Source: Saccoglossus kowalevskii
Taxonomy: Eukaryota > Hemichordata > Enteropneusta > Harrimaniidae
Length of the DNA: 39,986 nucleotides
NCBI RefSeq assembly: GCF_000003605.2
Contig: NW_003146289.1
Coordinates: forward strand, 1 to 39,986
Direction: 5' to 3'
In this document: positions 11,960 to 24,887 of the stretch, one piece after another
Layout of the letters: each line of letters begins with the position of its first letter
Position numbering within the stretch: position 1 is the first letter of the stretch
The notes under the pieces: model-generated
Databases searched by the model: none
Seen by the model: only the letters and a program-made list of their open reading frames with translations
What the model was told of the DNA's origin: nothing
Position numbers and translations under genes: made by a program

Positions 11960-14614
11960 TGTGTTTCCTGTGTATTATAATCAGTGTTATGCGCGACATG
12001 TTCCATTCTGTGTCAACCATTTCCTGAGTCTTTGTCACACCAATCAGTGTTATTTTAGTACGCACTGGATAGAAAACAACGTGCACAAACTGGTATTTGT
12101 ATTTAGTGTACACTTTATACACTCGCACTTATATTCCTGTAATACCAAGTAATCGGGTTACATAATAAGTACATTTGCACTGCTCTATACAATGCATTGT
12201 ACATGGTTGACATTTATAACATCAGTAAAATGCTGTAGATGACAATAACTCGAATGGTAGGGTGTTTCCAAGACAGGTATGTAATACTCGGGAACTTATT
12301 CTTTAAGTGAATCATGTTACACTAATATAAGTTAAGAGACGGGTATTATAGGCAACCCGGGACTCTTTTGAAACAGTCTAGAGACAGTCTAGTGATGTTT
12401 CATGAATAATGTAAATGAGTAACAAATAAGGTGTTTGTATTTTATTATAGACATGTTGTCTTGACTCGCCTCCTCAAAAATGTTAATTCGTTTTTAATTC
12501 AATATAACACATATTTTATATGTTTGGTTGTGCATATTTTCCAGCGTTTTAAATGACAATCATTTGACGAGCAAATCCTCAAACTTTGGTTTCTGTGACA
12601 GTTAATTGCCTTTCTTGTGTGAGTTGTTAACTAGGTTACTCTGGTTCGGATTCTCCATCCTGTAAATTCCGGGGATAGATCTTACTTGGGATAATAGTTC
12701 GTTCACTCTGATAAATACACGCAACACGATAGTTCAGTCTAGTAATCGTTGTTAGCTGAGTGGTGACTGAAACTTTATTCAATTCTCTGCAAAAGCACAT
12801 AAAGTTATATGTAGCCTAGAAGAATCTGAATTAAACTTTGCCTCTAAAGTTGCACTAGCCAACTAGCCGAATGCTATACGTTAAGATTACAGTAATTATT
12901 GGCGGACAGTTGCACAAATATTTACTGTTGGTCAGTTTCGCACGTGGTCATTTATTAAACTTTTTTGTCGGCGTTGCTCAAGTACTCGTCATGGAAATAT
13001 GCATTTGATTACGCTGTCTAGTATTGTGGGGCAAAGTTCAACGCTTTGCTTAAATTTTTTGTTCGTTTTCCTTACATTAAACGAGCCTTTGTAAGGAAGG
13101 CTTCTCCATAAATCGACCCTGTAGTCTTATGTTTAAGATTCATACGTGTATGTCGGTTTTCAGACGTTTCCTTTTCCATTGTTATTAGTAAACACGCGTT
13201 TAAATAGTTAGCTTCAAAGTGAGGGTCAATGCTAGAAATGCTGCGTTTCTAGTAAAAAAATATAATGAAAATGTCTATAATAAAGGAACACACAATCCTA
13301 CTTAATGTGGTAAAAGGGGATCTTTAGTGCACTACCAGTATATATAATTGCCTCTTCAATGTGAACCATAAAGGCGTAGTCTATATTACTAACGTTGAAA
13401 CAAATTAATTATCGCTGCTCGACTGGTATTGTAAGAAGTGTGTATCAGACTTTTTTAAAGAAAAAAATGTTTTCTTTTTATTCGTGCAAATTGTAAGTAC
13501 ACGTGTGAACCAAAACCCGGCGGGAAAGGAGTCTGTACTGAATTATACTGCTGCTTGAATATTTTAGTTATAAATAAATTAATAAATAATGAGCATATTG
13601 TACAATAGTAATTGTGTTTGCATTATTTATTATTTCTACATCAATGTTCACGAAATAATTACAGTATGAATATCACCCTAATCCGACTAGTGAATTGAAA
13701 ATACAATACGCAGCGCAAACAAGAGCAACACACGCGACAAATGACGTTTTAGTTGTTTGTGATATATCTAGACAGACCTGTATTACGGTGTACGTGATAT
13801 TTATGTCATCCCTTTCCGTTCATCAGATTGTGAAGTTTCAAAGTTAAATTGCTGTTATATTCATATGCGTGTTTTATATATTGTTCTCAGACAATGACAG
13901 GAGTGACACAAGCTTGGCCGGCTTGTATATATAACTCACTACCCTAAACACTTGACGCAACCAAGTGAGAGAAGAATGACAGTGGTTGTTTTGTTGAAAC
14001 TATGCATAGCAAATTATGTTTTAATTAGTTAGGACACTCTTCTTTAAGCGAATATTGTACGAGATTTGACCAGTTTCACGACATGTACACACAAGCAATA
14101 GACAGTGTCTATATGTAGTAAACATCGAGTGGTACATCAAGTGATTAAGTGAATATAAAAAAAAAGGCGTGGGAAATATATGATGCTATTAATATATGGA
14201 TTATATATAATATGTTTTAGTGACAACAATTCGGTTTTGGAAATTGGAATTTATACGCATTCTACGTAAAAAATAAGCACAATATATAATAAGGTTAACG
14301 AATACAAAGTAATCATTTGAATGTTCATAATCACGAATTGTGCAATTGAGTTATGTTATACAACCTTTCTGCCATTCAACATTAACATTTTCATCACGTA
14401 GCTACCTTACCCCACCTTTACGCAAACACACATGGCGCAGTGTAATTTACATTGAGTCTAATTTAAGTATTTGTTGTGATATATTCTTAGTGAATGACGA
14501 TGATTAGTTAAACATAAACGTGTATGTTAACTATTACGCAATATAAGAATATAGCATGATTAGTAACGAGAGATATTGGGAGTAACAATACATTATTAGT
14601 ATGTAGTGTTATCT
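11960..14614. other. AT-rich sequence downstream of the receptor gene, nothing recognised
   Basis: No coding exon or repeat family recognised. The part next to 14614 should contain the 3' UTR of the minus-strand receptor. A minus-strand AATAAA lies about 1 kb past the stop (13626-13631); I cannot tell whether it is the one used. Confidence 0.5.
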
Positions 14615-15061
14615 TTATGTGGAGTTTGAGACGTCCACTTGAACTGCAAACCGAATACGCACATTCTCGTCATTTACGTAATGAACAGCGTACAGCTTGG
14701 GAACATAAAGACACACAATGGTGACGTAAGCATTCAACAGTATAGCACATGATAGGACAGAAACTTTAAATGTGGAATCCTGTACGGTTATGTAGGTCGG
14801 TATAAATGCCATCCAAATGACCAAGGTTGTGTACACACTCAGGGCAATAAAGCGGGACTCGTTGTAGTTATCAGGCACTTTGCGGGTTTTAAAAGCAAAC
14901 CAACAACAGAGAACGATTAGTAAGATATTCCACGCCACAGAAGCTCCTATCTCAGCTGCGCTGACGTTGCAGCTCAACTCCACTCTTTTCTTTGTCTCAA
15001 TCGGCATCTCAAGGACTGCGTTGGGTGGAATTACTATTGCCCATATCACGTTGATGCACAG
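14615..15061 (-). CDS. Class C receptor exon 2: TM4 to C terminus
   Basis: 148 codons plus stop, starting LCINVIWAIVIPP after the acceptor. It holds the second extracellular loop (one conserved Cys, VELSCNVS), TM5 (WNILLIVLCCWFAF), TM6 (YTTLVIWMAFIPTY), TM7 (LLNAYVTIVCLYVPKLY) and about 22 tail residues. PKLYAVHYVNDENVR corresponds to the PKxY...ENVR ending of TM7 in mGluRs. Confidence 0.93.
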   Translation of the reverse strand: MCINVIWAIVIPPNAVLEMPIETKKRVELSCNVSAAEIGASVAWNILLIVLCCWFAFKTRKVPDNYNESRFIALSVYTTLVIWMAFIPTYITVQDSTFKVSVLSCAILLNAYVTIVCLYVPKLYAVHYVNDENVRIRFAVQVDVSNST

Positions 15062-18000
15062 CTGAAAGTAAACAGTAAATATTTCATGTAATTTAAGCAA
15101 AACCAATTTCACGTCGTTTCTGTAATCATTATAATTGTCATTGTATTCTTACAGTTATCATGTAAACTAAATTCAGCTGCACATATATATACAGATGATC
15201 ACTGTTTGAGAATCAATCGATAGTGACCTGTCAGGAATATTTTCATATTGAGACAAAAAGTAAATTTATCGGTGGGCAAATGAGAGTAGGACAATCCTTC
15301 AAATTACAGTTTAAGCTTTACAGCATTTTAGATAAAATGTAGATGCTACTAAAACATAATATGACAAGTTCGAATGAATTAGATGAGAGGATTACAACAT
15401 TCATATGCATATTCATAAAGTGTGTGGTCTCTGTATCACTTTTTGAACATAACCATTATTTCGCGAATTTGGGTCATGGACACTATAAACAAAAGCTGCA
15501 CTGTAATATGACAAGTGAATGACGTCACAATGCTGTAAGCACTAAATTATCATTGGTTATCGCAAAAAAAAGACGAAAGATGACAATTGACAAATTAAAA
15601 TTATGATGTTTTAGTTAAAAACAGAAAAGACAAAACAATTCATATACCTTGGCATTTGTTATACGCTCAACACACAGTGTGTTAATTATATTTCGCGTTT
15701 GAAGACAATTAATACTATTTTTATATTATAAAATAGGATCCATACGGTCACGTGACATACACTACTTTTCGAGTCAATCTCGTTCATTCATCATCACTAA
15801 CAGCTTTCACTTAAATGATTAGTCGTTACTATTATCTATTAACAATTATAATTTGATAAAAAGACACATGCCCCAAATATCTATAAGCTGTTCATTCTTC
15901 GAAGTCGAAATCATTTCACCATTATTCGGTTTATTATAATGGAAAATAAACGTATTTTTAGTTTGAAGAAATCTTTTCGGATTTTTGCAATTGAGTTGGG
16001 ACTGGGGGATTCATTCAAGAGCTGTAACAAAAACAACATCATATTGAGTTCTTAACAGGATACCGGATCTTTAAAACCCAGGAAGAGGCGGAAACACTAT
16101 CTCGTGATAATTTGCATTACTCTCCGCAGAAACATCTGCTTATACAAGTTATTACACGGAAATCTGCAAATTTCCCGCCAACGACCCCCATACAATAACC
16201 AATGTCGTACAATCTCAGGCGAATAGTCGCAAACAACGTATTGCTAGTGTGTTCCATGTATGTGTGATGTTCGTTTCCATGACTACAAACTGAATATAGT
16301 CGTCTGCCTTGGGTGTGAAAATGAGAGCCTTACCTGAATGACAATAATCGTGGACGTGATGATAACTTGGGACGTCGGTCCTATCATGGTGAGACGTTTT
16401 GTCGATTTTGAACTAGACTTGAAGATCCTGTATATACGTACCACTTTGGTCAGCATGGGAGCATACGTAACAGTGAAACATAACATCAACCCAAGGCGCA
16501 CCAAAACACAGGTCGGCAAAGTTGGTTTAGCCACAAAAACAAAAACCATTATATAGGAGAAAGTGACTCCGGCCAACATTATATAGCTCAGTTCACGACT
16601 AGATGCCTTTATCAATGGTTTGTTTCGATATATTACATAGCCGAATGTTGTTATGACGGATATCGCAAGTCCGATCAACGACACTGAGATCAGCGAAACT
16701 GCGATTGGCTCATTCCATTCCAAATACGTTGGCAGTATCGGTTCACATCTCATGAAATCTATATCTGGCCAATTTAACAACTCACAGGGACGACATTCTG
16801 TGTAATTGTTTGCTGGAATTTCGTTATCGCGACATTGAAAACAATCCCAACAGCAGACGTCGCCATGGGGTATCACGATGTGACCCTTCGGACATGGTTC
16901 ACTGCAGACAGATTTTGGTGTCTCCGCTTTTGGATTCGTCTCGACACCCCATGTAACAGCGCCATTGTCCATGGAGAGCTTTTCTTCATCTGCAAGGGAG
17001 TCCCAGAACCCGACCGTCACCCTCTCGTACCGACCATTGATCAACTGTAAATTTTTTACAACGTATTTACCGAGGAGATCGCCATTTTCGTCGAACTGAA
17101 CGAGTCCTCGAGTTCCATAAAAACTGCTATTTCGCAGGTAAGGCAACAAAGCGCGACCATCAGCTTTAAGGAAGTCTTCACATACGCCTACCCCGTTCCC
17201 ACATAGGTGGTACCGCATCGATTCCAGACTGAATCCGTATGTGTAAACAGCGTCAATAACAGCTGATATGCCCATGTTGGCACTGAAACCATCCTCCTGA
17301 CTTTCGCCCATATTATAATGAGTCCAATATTCGCCCAACCAAGGATTCTCACTACTTTCCAGTGCGATTGTTTTGAAGTAACTTTCATAACCGTCGGATC
17401 TGGTGTTGAATTGTTCAATAAAAAATCCGCCATGTCCTACACCCCCATTACCGTTGGCGACTAGGTCGTAAACGCCATCACTGCCTATCCAAATAAACTT
17501 GTCAGTAGCGTTAGCTCTTTTAACGCCTTCAAAGACACGGTTTGCCATATACACAACCGAGAATATAACAACGACTGACGCCTCTCGGTGATCTAAGAGA
17601 TTATTTACAATTACATCAATCTGTGCATCATTGGCGAATCGTGATACTTCCTCCGCTGTTGCTATACAGATGTCGAGAAGGGCTGCTTGTCTTTTTATTT
17701 CGTTAGCGCCGTATTTACCATACGATCCATCGGAATTCACCAATGAAATGTACGTCCAATTGAAATGCCTAATAACATCCATCATGGTGCTCACTTGTAA
17801 CCGATCGGGAGGGACTGCTCGTAAGTAAAAAGGGAACGCCGATTTGTCGCTCAATTCGTCACTGGATGCCATGTAGGTAATCTGCGGCATGTGATACAAT
17901 CCGAAGACTCGGCTAATCGCAGCGCTGACAGAGCTACGTCGCGGTCCAACTACACCTTTCAATTTATGCCCGACACCAGCAGTACCATCGCAGAGGTCGG

Positions 18001-18340
18001 ACTTAGTGATGTTTTCTAGAAGAGCAAAAGTGGCTGACAAGGCAACGTCCTCTGACACACAACTATCATAAATCTCATATCCGATTGTAACACCGGGCAG
18101 TATGTCTTGTCTGGAGTTGATTTCCTCTATAGTGTAAACCATGGCTTCCACGCGATGCAGCACAGACACCGCGTCCAAATTCACGCATTCTCGATTGGAA
18201 TCGAAAATATGCAAATTCAATAGTCCTCCTAAGATGATGTCACCGTCTTTGTAGAACTTTGTATCAGTCAGCCGCGGCACGTGGTTGCCATAGACTAGCG
18301 CATGGATAGCGAAACATGTAAACCAAATGTTACGATTCAT
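14615..18340 (-). CDS. Metabotropic glutamate receptor-like class C GPCR (two exons)
   Basis: Joining exon 18340-16334 to exon 15061-14615 gives 817 codons with a phase-0 junction. Order: N-terminal signal peptide (hydrophobic core IWFTCFAIHALVYG); Venus-flytrap ligand domain, about residues 25-470; nine-cysteine domain, Cys 479-532; seven transmembrane helices from about 545; and the family signature KTRKVPDNYNESRFIA before TM6. The short tail ends in SNST. Class C receptors dimerise at the plasma membrane and signal through G proteins. Aligned by eye to mGluR1, the backbone-binding Ser136, Asp179, Tyr207 and Asp288 are kept and Thr188 is Ser159, while Tyr74, Arg323 and Lys409 of mGluR1 are Ser59, Leu293 and Ala397; only Arg63 (Arg78) of the side-chain contacts remains. 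I infer an amino-acid or related ligand other than glutamate. No stop or frameshift is seen. The tail is much shorter than in vertebrate mGluRs. Confidence 0.93.
15062..16333 (-). other. Intron of the class C receptor gene
   Basis: 1272 bp with GTAAGG donor and CTGTTTACTTTCAG acceptor, phase 0, interrupting TM4 after VIVIQ. I see no gene or repeat inside. Confidence 0.9.
16334..18340 (-). CDS. Class C receptor exon 1: signal peptide to TM4
   Basis: 669 codons from an ATG (A at -3) to ATTCAG|GTAAGG, a strong donor. It carries the whole flytrap domain, the cysteine-rich domain and TM1 to early TM4. Hallmarks: HRVEAM, SSVSAAISR, PPDRLQ, NWTYISLVNSDGSYG, IWIGSDG, VCSEPCPKG and CCWDCFQC. The frame runs on 16 codons into the intron before a stop. 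One exon encoding the entire ectodomain suggests a compact, perhaps retroposition-derived, gene structure. Confidence 0.93.
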
Positions 18341-18468
18341 TATCGGTCTCTAACGCATTATATCAATTCGTGATGTTTATCGTAAGTGAATGTGGATAGA
18401 ACGCGATTCAAAATTCAACCGATGAAACCTCCCTTGCCAAATGAGCTGATGTATGATAGAGCGACACA

Positions 18469-18475
18469 TTTTATA
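18469..18475 (-). promoter_or_regulatory. TATA box of the class C receptor gene
   Basis: Minus-strand TATAAAA in the context CAGCCTATAAAATGTGTC, 129 bp upstream of the start codon. A TATA box at this distance would set transcription start about 30 bp on, leaving a 5' leader of roughly 100 nt. In AT-rich DNA a chance TATAAAA is common, so this rests on position. Confidence 0.45.
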
Positions 18476-18479
18476 GGCT

Positions 18480-21400
18480 GATTGCTTCCTACATCTTTGA
18501 AGAACCAAATTAAACAGGATGTGAATAATTCATAGCAACGTATATGATACGTCACATGCTACTAGTTACAACTCCAATCATTGTAACGATTAACATACAT
18601 ATGTCAATGAAACATATATAACAATCACAAACGTATAAGTCGTAAATGTCGAGTTCATTTCCCCTCTTATTTAATCAATATATATATATTAATTCTAAGC
18701 GACCGCCTCATCACTAGTATACATACACTTGCAGATATAGTGTCACATTTCATGACCCACTTCTGTTATTATTGAACAACACATTAAAACTAAACATAAA
18801 TATGCTCTGTGTCAACCAGAAACAACATATGTATACCAAGACACCAGCGTTGTTTATAACCAAGATACTTCTGTATGTTCGAATGGTATACAATGTCACA
18901 ACCTTACTGACATGATGTTACGACGAGATAAAACGCAATTGACCGAACAGTCTATTTAAAAAATACTCCGTTAACTTTCCACCATTTTCTATATTTAGTA
19001 ATATTGGTACTACCAACTTCCAGCATTTTCTTATTTTACCAACATCCTGCATACTAAATGGCATTTATAATAAATGGACAATTTGTAAGATCATTGTTCT
19101 AGTTTTTATGAGTGTTCTCCCCAATTCCAGGTTGTTCGTGTCATTTTACTACTCATGTTTCGTAGAAGGGATGTATGGTGTATATTCACTGTGATCAGGT
19201 CTTTGGAATGTATTCTTCAACATCAGTACCGACGTGAATACACGGGTATACACTTAAATACCCTGCTTTGCGTTCCTTAAATTAACGTTCTTCTCTATAG
19301 ACATGTACTTAGTTTAATTAAAAAAAAAGAATAATATAAATTACGTGTTCTTTGAAATATTATTTGATATGATATTTTATATTCAGTACGCAATATTTTT
19401 ACTTTTAGCAAAGGCAGTTCAACACATGCCAAAGACGACGGGTTAAGCAGAACAGGCTCAACTACCATCATTATGTTATCTTGAAGTTTGGAAGTTTATT
19501 GAGCACTTCATTTGGATCGGCGTCTGACTTACTTGGCCCAAGGACGAGGATATCAGTAACTATAGATTTATTATATACTATAGACCCTAATACCAAACAA
19601 CACATCATATGTGACGCCTACAAGTAAGTATCATATTGCACGTGACTGAATTTCGTTATATTGAGAGATGATTTATTGAGATTAAATTTCCATTTTGTTC
19701 AAGTAATCAATATCAATACACATAAATCCCATAGGTATATATGGGCAAATTGAGCTCATTATCTGATTGCCCTCGTCTAATAGAAACCCAAATCATTGAG
19801 CTTTCCCGGGCTTTCCAGAATCGACAAAAAATTGCTTGGAGATACGGCTTAATTGTTTGAATTTAAGTAATACAATATGCTTGTAGTAACTTTAAGCGTC
19901 AATGGTATTAAATCACACAATAATTTGCCCCTACTGAAATTATATACTGATATAATTCGAGTGTCATATTAAATAGTGAATAGGGCACTTCAAAGTTGGA
20001 CGTTGATATAATGGTATATACACTGAAATGAAAAGAAAATACGATCGGTAATTTAATATTCGCTACAACCTATAGCTATTTAGACTATTATAGTTCTCAA
20101 GAAAATGGCGCGACATTTAGTCTAAATTACATCAGGTGATTTTTATAGCATGACATAATTTTGTATAATTTGGTTTAAGCTTAATTCATTGCTCAACAGC
20201 GTACGTCATTGGAAGACATTTAACAAGAGTGCAATTATCTTCATTTGGTAGAAATATACTTAAATTATTGCTATGCGCAAAAGGTTATATTTTACTTGAA
20301 TCGTCACATTATTCACAGAACACACAAACACTATTTCAGTTGATAGTATGTCCGACGTTTTCTAGAATCTCATTAATTGTAAAAACTTATAGATATGAAT
20401 GAGTTATGTATCACTGTGGATATAATGAAGGAGATACTACGAAATTGTAAAATTATAGTTTTTTTTTGCATTGAATTTCTTTTGAAAGATTGACGTCAAA
20501 ACTACGTCCTCTCAGGTTTGGATTGAATGGAGTTTTTAAGAACCTTTCCCAGCTTGTCTAGTTAATGAGACATGTATTGCCGTCTTTAAATTTGATACAT
20601 TTTTAAAGCAGTACGCATTTGTGCAAAGTTAAAAATCGTGTGTTTAATTTCACCAAACGTGTTTACCGATATGTCGATCGACTTAACGCAAATCTGGGTG
20701 AATTTCGCGTATCAGTATATTTGACATTTAAAATTTTCTGACGATAATCTAAAATTGGAGTAAGACTTTATTGAGTTGCGGCAAGTATTTTCCGTGCCAT
20801 TGATTGATGCGTTTAAGAATAGGTATAAAAGAACGCGTAATTAACAAGAACTAACATTAGATTCGAAGACATTCTTTTTCTCGGAAACAATTAAGAATGT
20901 TATCAATTCACAGTACAGGTGAGTGGATCCATGGATGACGGGAGACTTATGCGATGTGTCATCAGAACAAAACACACACATATGTATATAGTTGTTTGAA
21001 ATTGTGCGTTAAATTGCTAAGAACATTTTCCGGTAAAAAAAAGATATTAGTCATTTACTACGGATATGACCATTAACAAAGGATGCCAGCTACATACACA
21101 CACGTGTAAATGTCAGGAAATGAAACTGAATTCAGTTATTATTGGTTGAGTTCAACTCCCTTTCAAAGTACAGTATAAGCAAAGTACATGTACATATAAC
21201 ATATATCCAAGTCGGTTTCACAATATGAATTTAACTTACTATTATAATTATTGTGTAATGTAACATCGCATACATACCGAAATCATTAGTGATCCTAATA
21301 TGCACGCATTTAATATTGTTTACACAAACTAATTGTGTATGTATATATGCATTGTAATCATTCAGTGGGTTTCGCTCAAACGTGCTGATGGTGGCACTTT

Positions 21401-23127
21401 TTGTTTGGTTTGAGCGTATACAATAGGTCGGAAGAACTAGTGCTGTTTTCAGTAGACCATATGAACCCTTTCAACATTACTATTGAATACTACTATCATT
21501 ACGTTGTGTAATTACTGAATGTGACGCGCTTCCTTCGTCATTATTTACAACCCTACTTGTTAATTGTGAACAAGTAGTTTATCTTGTTAAGCCTTTCAAA
21601 TGCGTTGGTGGTTCAACACAGTGTATTAGATGTCAATAATTGTTAAAACCATAGGTCGTGTATATCATAAACACAGTTATTAGACTTTCCTGTTTCCATA
21701 AATTAAGTACTATATGTTGAATATTTTCTTAATATTAAGTATGTTTCATGATAGTAATGGGGTCTTTAATGGAGAGTCAGGCAGTGAATTATTTTTGTTA
21801 TATAATTAGAGAGCTAATGGCATCTAGTGTAGTGTAGATACTGCTTAGGACATGCTCGGTTTTACCCTAGCGTACAAATGTATTCAGACGTCTGAAATTC
21901 AGTGCATGAGGGCGCACATCGATTGCGTCTGATTCATCTGATTCTGATTCACCACATAACCAAGCACAACAGAACTTCAAAACAAACATTCATGGGTGAC
22001 TCATAATGTACAAGGGATTGTTTTAGAGACCAGTTCATACACAGATACAAGGGACACGCTCAAATAAATTGTATAAATAATACTTATGCACAATGATTTT
22101 TAACGTAGGAATATGTGAAATCACGCAACCTACACATGACTTACTTAATCTGAACGTGAAACCCAAATGTCACATGGAAAATCAGCCATACGAGACACAC
22201 GTGTAACTCGAGACCTTCCATTGTTCGGTGTGGCTATCAGGCGTGGACGCGTGGCATAGGTAGCAGCAGTGTGCGAGTTTGTTATGAGATCAATTTGTGT
22301 CATTTTACCACTCCCGATCTTGGTCTCGCACTAACCTAAACATTTCCCTGGTCGGTGACACGATGGGATGCGAACATTCAGGTGTTTGTGTGGGACGCTG
22401 GTGGTAGTGAATCAAAGGTATTATCCTTATCTGCTGATACTCATTGTATTAGTACGTGGGTCAGTATTCCATGGGTTTATACAATGTACTGGACAGGTGG
22501 GCGCCTCGTCAACGGGAGGCATATTTTGAATTGACCTTTGTTTTCTACAAATGTTGGTAATATTATTTATTAACCTTCGGTGCACTGGGAATCAATTGAC
22601 GCTCCGATGTGGTTACTGTACTTCCCAAGATAGTGAAGGAACATGCGAATTGTATGAAATTTTGCATTAAATCAGGTACAAAGTGTTTGAATACTGTTAT
22701 GTATAGTTATTCGAGGTAAGTTTGTCAACATGTGTTTGACAAGCATTATACTTAGTGCCAACTTTATTTGTAATATTGACGTTTTGTACCTGTCTTATGA
22801 CGTTACTTTGTTTCGGTTGTGTGGTGCCTGTATATGCCACTAGCTGTGCGTCGTACCTTAGTGTGGAATGGGAAGAGGGTGCAACCGTTTAGCTATAGGA
22901 TTACAGAAGCACGGAACCATCGTATGCATAAAAGCTCGCTGAATTCACTCTACGTAGCTAAACTAATTCGGATACACTTCGTGTGTCATGGTGATCGTTA
23001 TTGAGTTTACTTTGTAAAATTAACTGACAACTGATTATTTGCATCGCAGAGCGTTTTACCTTTAACATTTTTAGGGATATTGCAATACGGTATTGATCGG
23101 TTTTCATGATTAGTTTATTTTTGCACA
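18480..23127. other. Intergenic, nothing recognised
   Basis: 4.6 kb upstream of the receptor gene. No exon, transposon protein, RNA gene or array recognised. The part at about 22200-22520 is visibly richer in G and C than its surroundings but has no long frame. Confidence 0.5.
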
Positions 23128-23262
23128 CGCCGCATAGGTGGTGACGTAATACACTGTTGTAGTCACAATAATGGCTAATGATGTAATACATTATTGTATT
23201 CACTATCATAACTAGTGACGTAATACACTGTTGTATCACTGTAATGTATAATGACTTAATAT
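23128..23262. repeat. 37-bp minisatellite, detached short block (about 3 units)
   Basis: Contains TGACGTAATACACTGTTGTA, GATGTAATACATTATTGTA and TGACGTAATACACTGTTGTA at about one-unit spacing, the same unit as the large array that begins 1.6 kb downstream. A LINE relic and a TTA microsatellite lie between the two blocks. Confidence 0.85.
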
Positions 23263-23772
23263 AGAGGACGCTATATAGCATAACACAGGGGAGTTGCAGA
23301 TGCTTCGAGCTATATTTTTAAATTTTTACTTGTTTAAGCGTATAGATCTATCTACTTCTTCATGAAATTCAACTATTATAATGCCAGAAAAGGGTGTAAA
23401 GTTGTGCCAAGGCGACCTGATGCTAAGCACATGTTGTAATGTAAAAAGGTCAACATCAATCGAAAGTGAAAGTAAAGATGACAAGATGTCTATGTCCATT
23501 GATAAGCCATCGGCTGACCAACTACAGGCCATGCTGGTACAGGTCTTTCATAGTAGCATTTCTATGGGATTGACGTACTAGAATGAATGGGTTCAATTAT
23601 CAGTGTTCACTGATGACATCATCTGACTGGCCCTCTAGAGGCGAAATGACGCCAGGAAAAGCGGACGTTTGTCGTCTGCTTCACAGCCCGTTTTATACCC
23701 GATATTTAGGGCATTTCGCAGCACATAAAAGTTGTTTTGATCGACAGAATTCATTCATAGATCTCAAATTTT

Positions 23773-24193
23773 ATGTACAGAGTGTCAAAAGCCAAACCTC
23801 TGCTCCCCTTTAAGAAAGTCAATCCAGAGATACAACCAAGTGATATCGACAATGCCCATAGTCTTCCTACAAGAGAAAATAACAGTGAAAATGAACACAC
23901 CAAATCACGACCAATTATCAGTTTACCACACGAAAATCTAGAAATTCCATTTACGAAAATAAAAAAAAAAACATTACAGCAAGAAATTATGGATTTAACA
24001 ACACCGGTAAAATTTTATAAATGAAAATTTAGTATTAGCAACACGTCAACTTCTATTTAAGGTAAATATTGCAAGGAAGAGAGCTGAGTATAGATATTTA
24101 TGGACAAATAATGGAAAGATTTATATTAAGAAGAATGTTTATTCAAGAGATATGTTTATCGGAGGTGTAAATAATATACCCCGCATTGTTTAA
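23773..24193 (+). pseudogene. LINE ORF1-like relic
   Basis: Two adjoining plus-strand frames, broken by one shift at about 24020. The first (83 codons) has SDIDNAHSLPTREN followed by RPIISLPHENLEIPFTKIKK; the second has NLVLATRQLLFKVNIARKR then EYRYLWTNNGKIYIKKNVY. This order (a DI...CHR/LPTR segment, an RPII strand, then LF..AR...YKYLW..GKI..RK) is the layout I know from ORF1 proteins of L1-like and related non-LTR retrotransposons, which bind RNA and share a C-terminal fold with baculovirus FP-type proteins. Followed on the same strand by an ORF2 fragment at 24423. Decayed and immobile. Confidence 0.6.
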
Positions 24194-24422
24194 TACATCT
24201 AAATTGTGGTAGTGAAATATTTTCATGACAGTATTAGACTCATGTTCATTACATAAATTTCAATGTAATAGTTACTCTGTACCGGACTTCAATACACAAT
24301 TTCCAAACTCTCCACCCTTTGTCCACTGTCCATTTTACACGTGGATAACCGATCATTAAACAACAATAATTGACCAAATATATTCAAACTTCTACGATTA
24401 TTTTGTGCACTGTGGCACTATT

Positions 24423-24728
24423 CTGACAGATAAAACAGACCATTTTCCCACTTTTGCGTTCACTGAAAATCCATTTTTAGCACTATTTGCGACAAGTGGT
24501 CCCCTTAGTCATGATAAAAAAAGTTCAAAACTCCCCAAGAAGCCATGGATAACGACTGGCATTACACAATCAATCTGACATAAAAATAAACTATACGAGA
24601 AAGTGATTAAGAGTAATTACAATCCAAATCGCCTATCTGCTTACAAAACCTACAGAATTGTTTTAACAACTATTTTTAGAAAATCAAAAAAAAATATTAC
24701 AACCATACTAAACTCTGGAAAACGATAA
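24423..24728 (+). pseudogene. LINE ORF2 relic (end of endonuclease to RT linker)
   Basis: One frame with an internal TGA reads TDKTDHFPTFAF, matching the SDHFP catalytic end of AP-endonuclease domains, then KKPWITTGITQSI-stop-HKNKLYEKVIKSN and AYKTYRIVLTTIFRKSKK. This is the typical linker between endonuclease and reverse transcriptase in LINE ORF2. The frame ends at TAA 24726; no reverse transcriptase follows, because the microsatellite and minisatellite begin directly after. With 23773-24193 it forms one truncated plus-strand LINE copy. Confidence 0.65.
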
Positions 24729-24779
24729 ATGATTTAACAGGAAGGGCCACTGGGAATGGTGGTAGACTTCCCAAACTTA

Positions 24780-24781
24780 AC

Positions 24782-24869
<88 letters not shown>

Positions 24870-24886
24870 CATTATTATTATTATAA
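24780..24886. repeat. (TTA)n microsatellite
   Basis: About 100 bp of TTA trinucleotides with one interruption (ATC near 24870). It sits between the LINE relic and the minisatellite and may be a LINE-associated simple repeat. Confidence 0.97.
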
Positions 24887-24887
24887 T

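Noticed and set aside
16338-17828. Several ORFs overlapping the class C receptor in other frames and on the plus strand
   Set aside because: Shadows of the 669-codon exon; none has motifs of its own.
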